Below are positions 5,330 to 6,342 of a stretch of DNA of 6,342 nucleotides, in pieces (the stretch's first letter is position 1; every line of letters begins with the position of its first letter). The notes beneath the pieces were generated by a model. That model worked only from the letters and a program-made list of their open reading frames with translations. It was not told where the DNA came from and did not search any database. The position numbers were made by a program, and so were the translations under genes. Source of the stretch: Planococcus sp. (in: firmicutes) (GTDB taxonomy: Bacteria; Bacillota; Bacilli; Bacillales_A; Planococcaceae); NCBI GenBank assembly GCA_030147225.1, contig JASLAI010000021.1, positions 1-6,342 of the forward strand, given 5' to 3'.

Positions 5330-5890
5330 TCATTTGGGTTGGGGCGCATGAATCTCCCAAGATAACTTCAAAGCATCAGCCAAATAATCAGCAGCTTCTT
5401 CCGCTTTAAAGTTATCCACCTGGAATTTGGAATGATTCAATGAGTAAATAACTTGCCGTTCCAGAAACAGTGTTTTCATATCTTCAAGAGAGCGCCCTTT
5501 CAACAAAGGCCGGTTGTCAACGAGAATATGGATTCGGTCTTTCCATGACTCCCATGAAATATCGAGAAACAGGACGATGCAATTAGCCATACAGATGTCC
5601 TGTATTTCTTTTTGCAGAAAGGCCCCGCCGCCAACAGAAATGATATTCAACGGCTGCTGGCTGTATTTCACAATCAACTCTTTCTCTTTGGCACGGAATG
5701 CCTGCTCACCATATACTTCGAATATTTGTGGAATTGGCATGGCAAATTCCTTCTCGATCTCCACATCAATGTCAATGAAGGTGCGATAGAGCCTTTGAGC
5801 CAACAGTTTGCCGACGGTTGTTTTACCAACTCCCATAAAGCCGATGCAGACAATGCTTTTTTCACGAATGGATAAACCGAAATTTCTCAT
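5330..5890 (-). CDS. aroK: Shikimate kinase
   Basis: The 186-residue cytoplasmic enzyme phosphorylates shikimate to shikimate-3-phosphate with ATP, in the pathway to chorismate and aromatic amino acids. It shows the P-loop GFMGVGKTT (17-25), the shikimate-binding FIDID (38-42, D42), R66 in the AFRAKEKE segment, SVGGGAF (85-91) and lid NRPLL with R127. R145 is in ERQVIY, the nucleotide-side region near the C-terminus. The length and details, such as the WESWKDR segment and an AEEAADYL tail, resemble B. subtilis AroK (AroI). ATG 5890 is chosen because AAAGAAGG lies six bases upstream; an in-frame TTG at 5896 abuts that site and is too close. It is leftward, convergent with the permease-like gene and divergent from the lactonase gene, with no other aro gene adjacent. 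Confidence 0.95.
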   Translation of the reverse strand: MRNFGLSIREKSIVCIGFMGVGKTTVGKLLAQRLYRTFIDIDVEIEKEFAMPIPQIFEVYGEQAFRAKEKELIVKYSQQPLNIISVGGGAFLQKEIQDICMANCIVLFLDISWESWKDRIHILVDNRPLLKGRSLEDMKTLFLERQVIYSLNHSKFQVDNFKAEEAADYLADALKLSWEIHAPQPK

Positions 5891-5896
5891 GAGCAA

Positions 5897-5904
5897 CCTT
5901 CTTT
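5897..5904 (-). promoter_or_regulatory. aroK ribosome binding site, fixing ATG 5890
   Basis: AAAGAAGG on the minus strand ends six bases before ATG 5890 and directly abuts the in-frame TTG at 5896, which excludes the longer start. Confidence 0.75.
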
Positions 5905-5939
5905 CTCATTTTATGCATTGATCAGGTCCATAGCTTACT

Positions 5940-6020
5940 TTACCTCATCTGTATCGGAAATTCACGAGAATTATAAAATTGATAAACTAAATAAAAAAAT
6001 CGAATCAAAGGACTCAACAT
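5940..6020 (-). CDS. Candidate aromatic-rich leader ORF upstream of aroK
   Basis: This is a 26-codon frame starting ATG 6020, with AGGA six bases upstream, ending TAA 49 bases before the aroK start and in the same direction. Seven of the 26 residues are aromatic (F8, F9, Y10, Y13, F15, Y16, F21), which would suit a leader peptide sensing Phe/Tyr. Against it: the DNA is extremely T-rich here, so Phe/Tyr codons are expected by chance. A TATAAT on the same strand (5970-5975) lies inside the ORF, and no attenuator hairpin with U-tract lies between it and aroK. A weak -35/-10 pair (TTAATT 6092-6097, TATAAA 6068-6073, minus strand, 18 bp) could transcribe it. Confidence 0.25.
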   Translation of the reverse strand: MLSPLIRFFYLVYQFYNSREFPIQMR

Positions 6021-6110
6021 CCGTCTTCCTATTTTTAAGGAGTCAGGAAAGCCGTGAAGGAAAATCATTTATAGCGTACTTAAGCAATCGAAATTAAAAC
6101 GGAACTGTAG

Positions 6111-6136
6111 CCGAAATATCAGCGGCTGAAATTCGG
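6111..6136 (+). promoter_or_regulatory. Hairpin in the leader of the lactonase gene
   Basis: CCGAA (6111-6115) pairs with TTCGG (6132-6136), and TCAGC (6119-6123) with GCTGA (6125-6129) as a one-base-spaced palindrome, with a small internal loop between. GGAA (6101-6104) and TTCC (6138-6141) could extend it. It ends 18 bases before the ribosome binding site GAGGGGG (6155-6161). It could be an operator or a leader structure; no clear promoter was found between 5900 and 6110. Confidence 0.3.
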
Positions 6137-6167
6137 TTTCCACATTAGAAAGTCGAGGGGGAATTTG

Positions 6168-6342
6168 ATGGCAACCAGCTATTTGCTGACAGGATCGTAT
6201 TCATCTGAAACAGAACCGGGCATTAAACTTTGGGAGTTTGAAGACAATACTGGAGAATTAACAGAGCAACTGGGCGTAGCGGGTATTGATCGTCCTTCTT
6301 TTCTTGCTATCCATCCGAATGGCACCAGTTTTGTTGCTGCGA
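6168..6342 (+). CDS. Lactonase-family seven-bladed beta-propeller protein (partial)
   Basis: The first 58 residues are present and the frame continues past the window edge. The opening YLLTGSYSSETEPGIKLWEF, followed by DNTGELTEQLGVAGIDRPSFLAIHPNGTSFVAA, matches the first blade of the bacterial 6-phosphogluconolactonase/YkgB-type lactonase family. That blade has a TGSY start, then GI-x-x-W/Y-x-F, a TGEL turn, and P-S-F/Y-L-A-x-HPNG. Members include cytoplasmic enzymes hydrolysing 6-phosphogluconolactone in the pentose phosphate pathway, but others have unknown substrates, so the reaction is inferred. The start is ATG with GAGGGGG six bases upstream. It is divergent from aroK across 277 bp. Confidence 0.8.
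   Translation, partial: MATSYLLTGSYSSETEPGIKLWEFEDNTGELTEQLGVAGIDRPSFLAIHPNGTSFVAA

Noticed and set aside
5281..5409. Rightward GTG-started frame of about 42 codons downstream of the orphan promoter
   Set aside because: Only a weak AGG is placed too close to the GTG, and most of the frame is antisense to aroK; an untranslated RNA is more likely if the promoter is used.
5514..5875. Rightward and leftward overlapping frames inside aroK
   Set aside because: Alternative-frame shadows of a well-supported shikimate kinase.

Overview
The window is low-GC Firmicutes (Bacillales) DNA, probably Bacillaceae or Planococcaceae. The proteins read like Bacillus subtilis MhqO, PutB and AroK. Ribosome binding sites are strong AGGAGG-type, several genes use GTG starts or have near-start TTG decoys, and a family of GC-richer structured repeats of the kind scattered through Bacillales genomes is present. 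The genus cannot be fixed from this sequence alone.

Layout, left to right. A leftward membrane-protein gene is cut by the left edge (1-120). Divergent from it is a 249-aa membrane protein (387-1136) that has the architecture of a site-2 protease (M50), but its zinc motif reads RESGY instead of HExxH and its DG motif reads NNG; it ends in a long charged tail. Next is mhqO (1229-2167), a ring-cleaving dioxygenase. Its stop codon is followed five bases later by two full copies and one truncated copy of a ~122-bp structured repeat (2172-2460). A bidirectional terminator (2487-2526) separates this from leftward putB, proline dehydrogenase (2527-3435, GTG start), whose leader holds a long hairpin. 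A sigma-A-like promoter (3651-3679) serves a 469-aa multi-pass permease-like protein (3735-5144) that I could not assign to a named family. This converges on aroK, shikimate kinase (5330-5890, leftward). The convergent gap contains two hairpins and an apparently orphan rightward promoter (5218-5246) overlapped by a cre-like palindrome. Divergent from aroK, a lactonase-family beta-propeller gene begins at 6168 and runs off the right edge. Between them lies a candidate Phe/Tyr-rich 26-codon leader ORF facing aroK.

The genes do not form one pathway. They look like individually transcribed chromosomal genes: quinone/aromatic detoxification (mhqO), proline catabolism (putB), aromatic amino acid synthesis (aroK), possibly sugar lactone hydrolysis, and uncharacterised membrane proteins. 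No mobile element, CRISPR array, tRNA or rRNA was seen. The most interesting material is the pseudoprotease-like membrane protein and several non-coding structures: repeats with covarying stems, the putB leader hairpin, the orphan promoter and the aromatic leader ORF.
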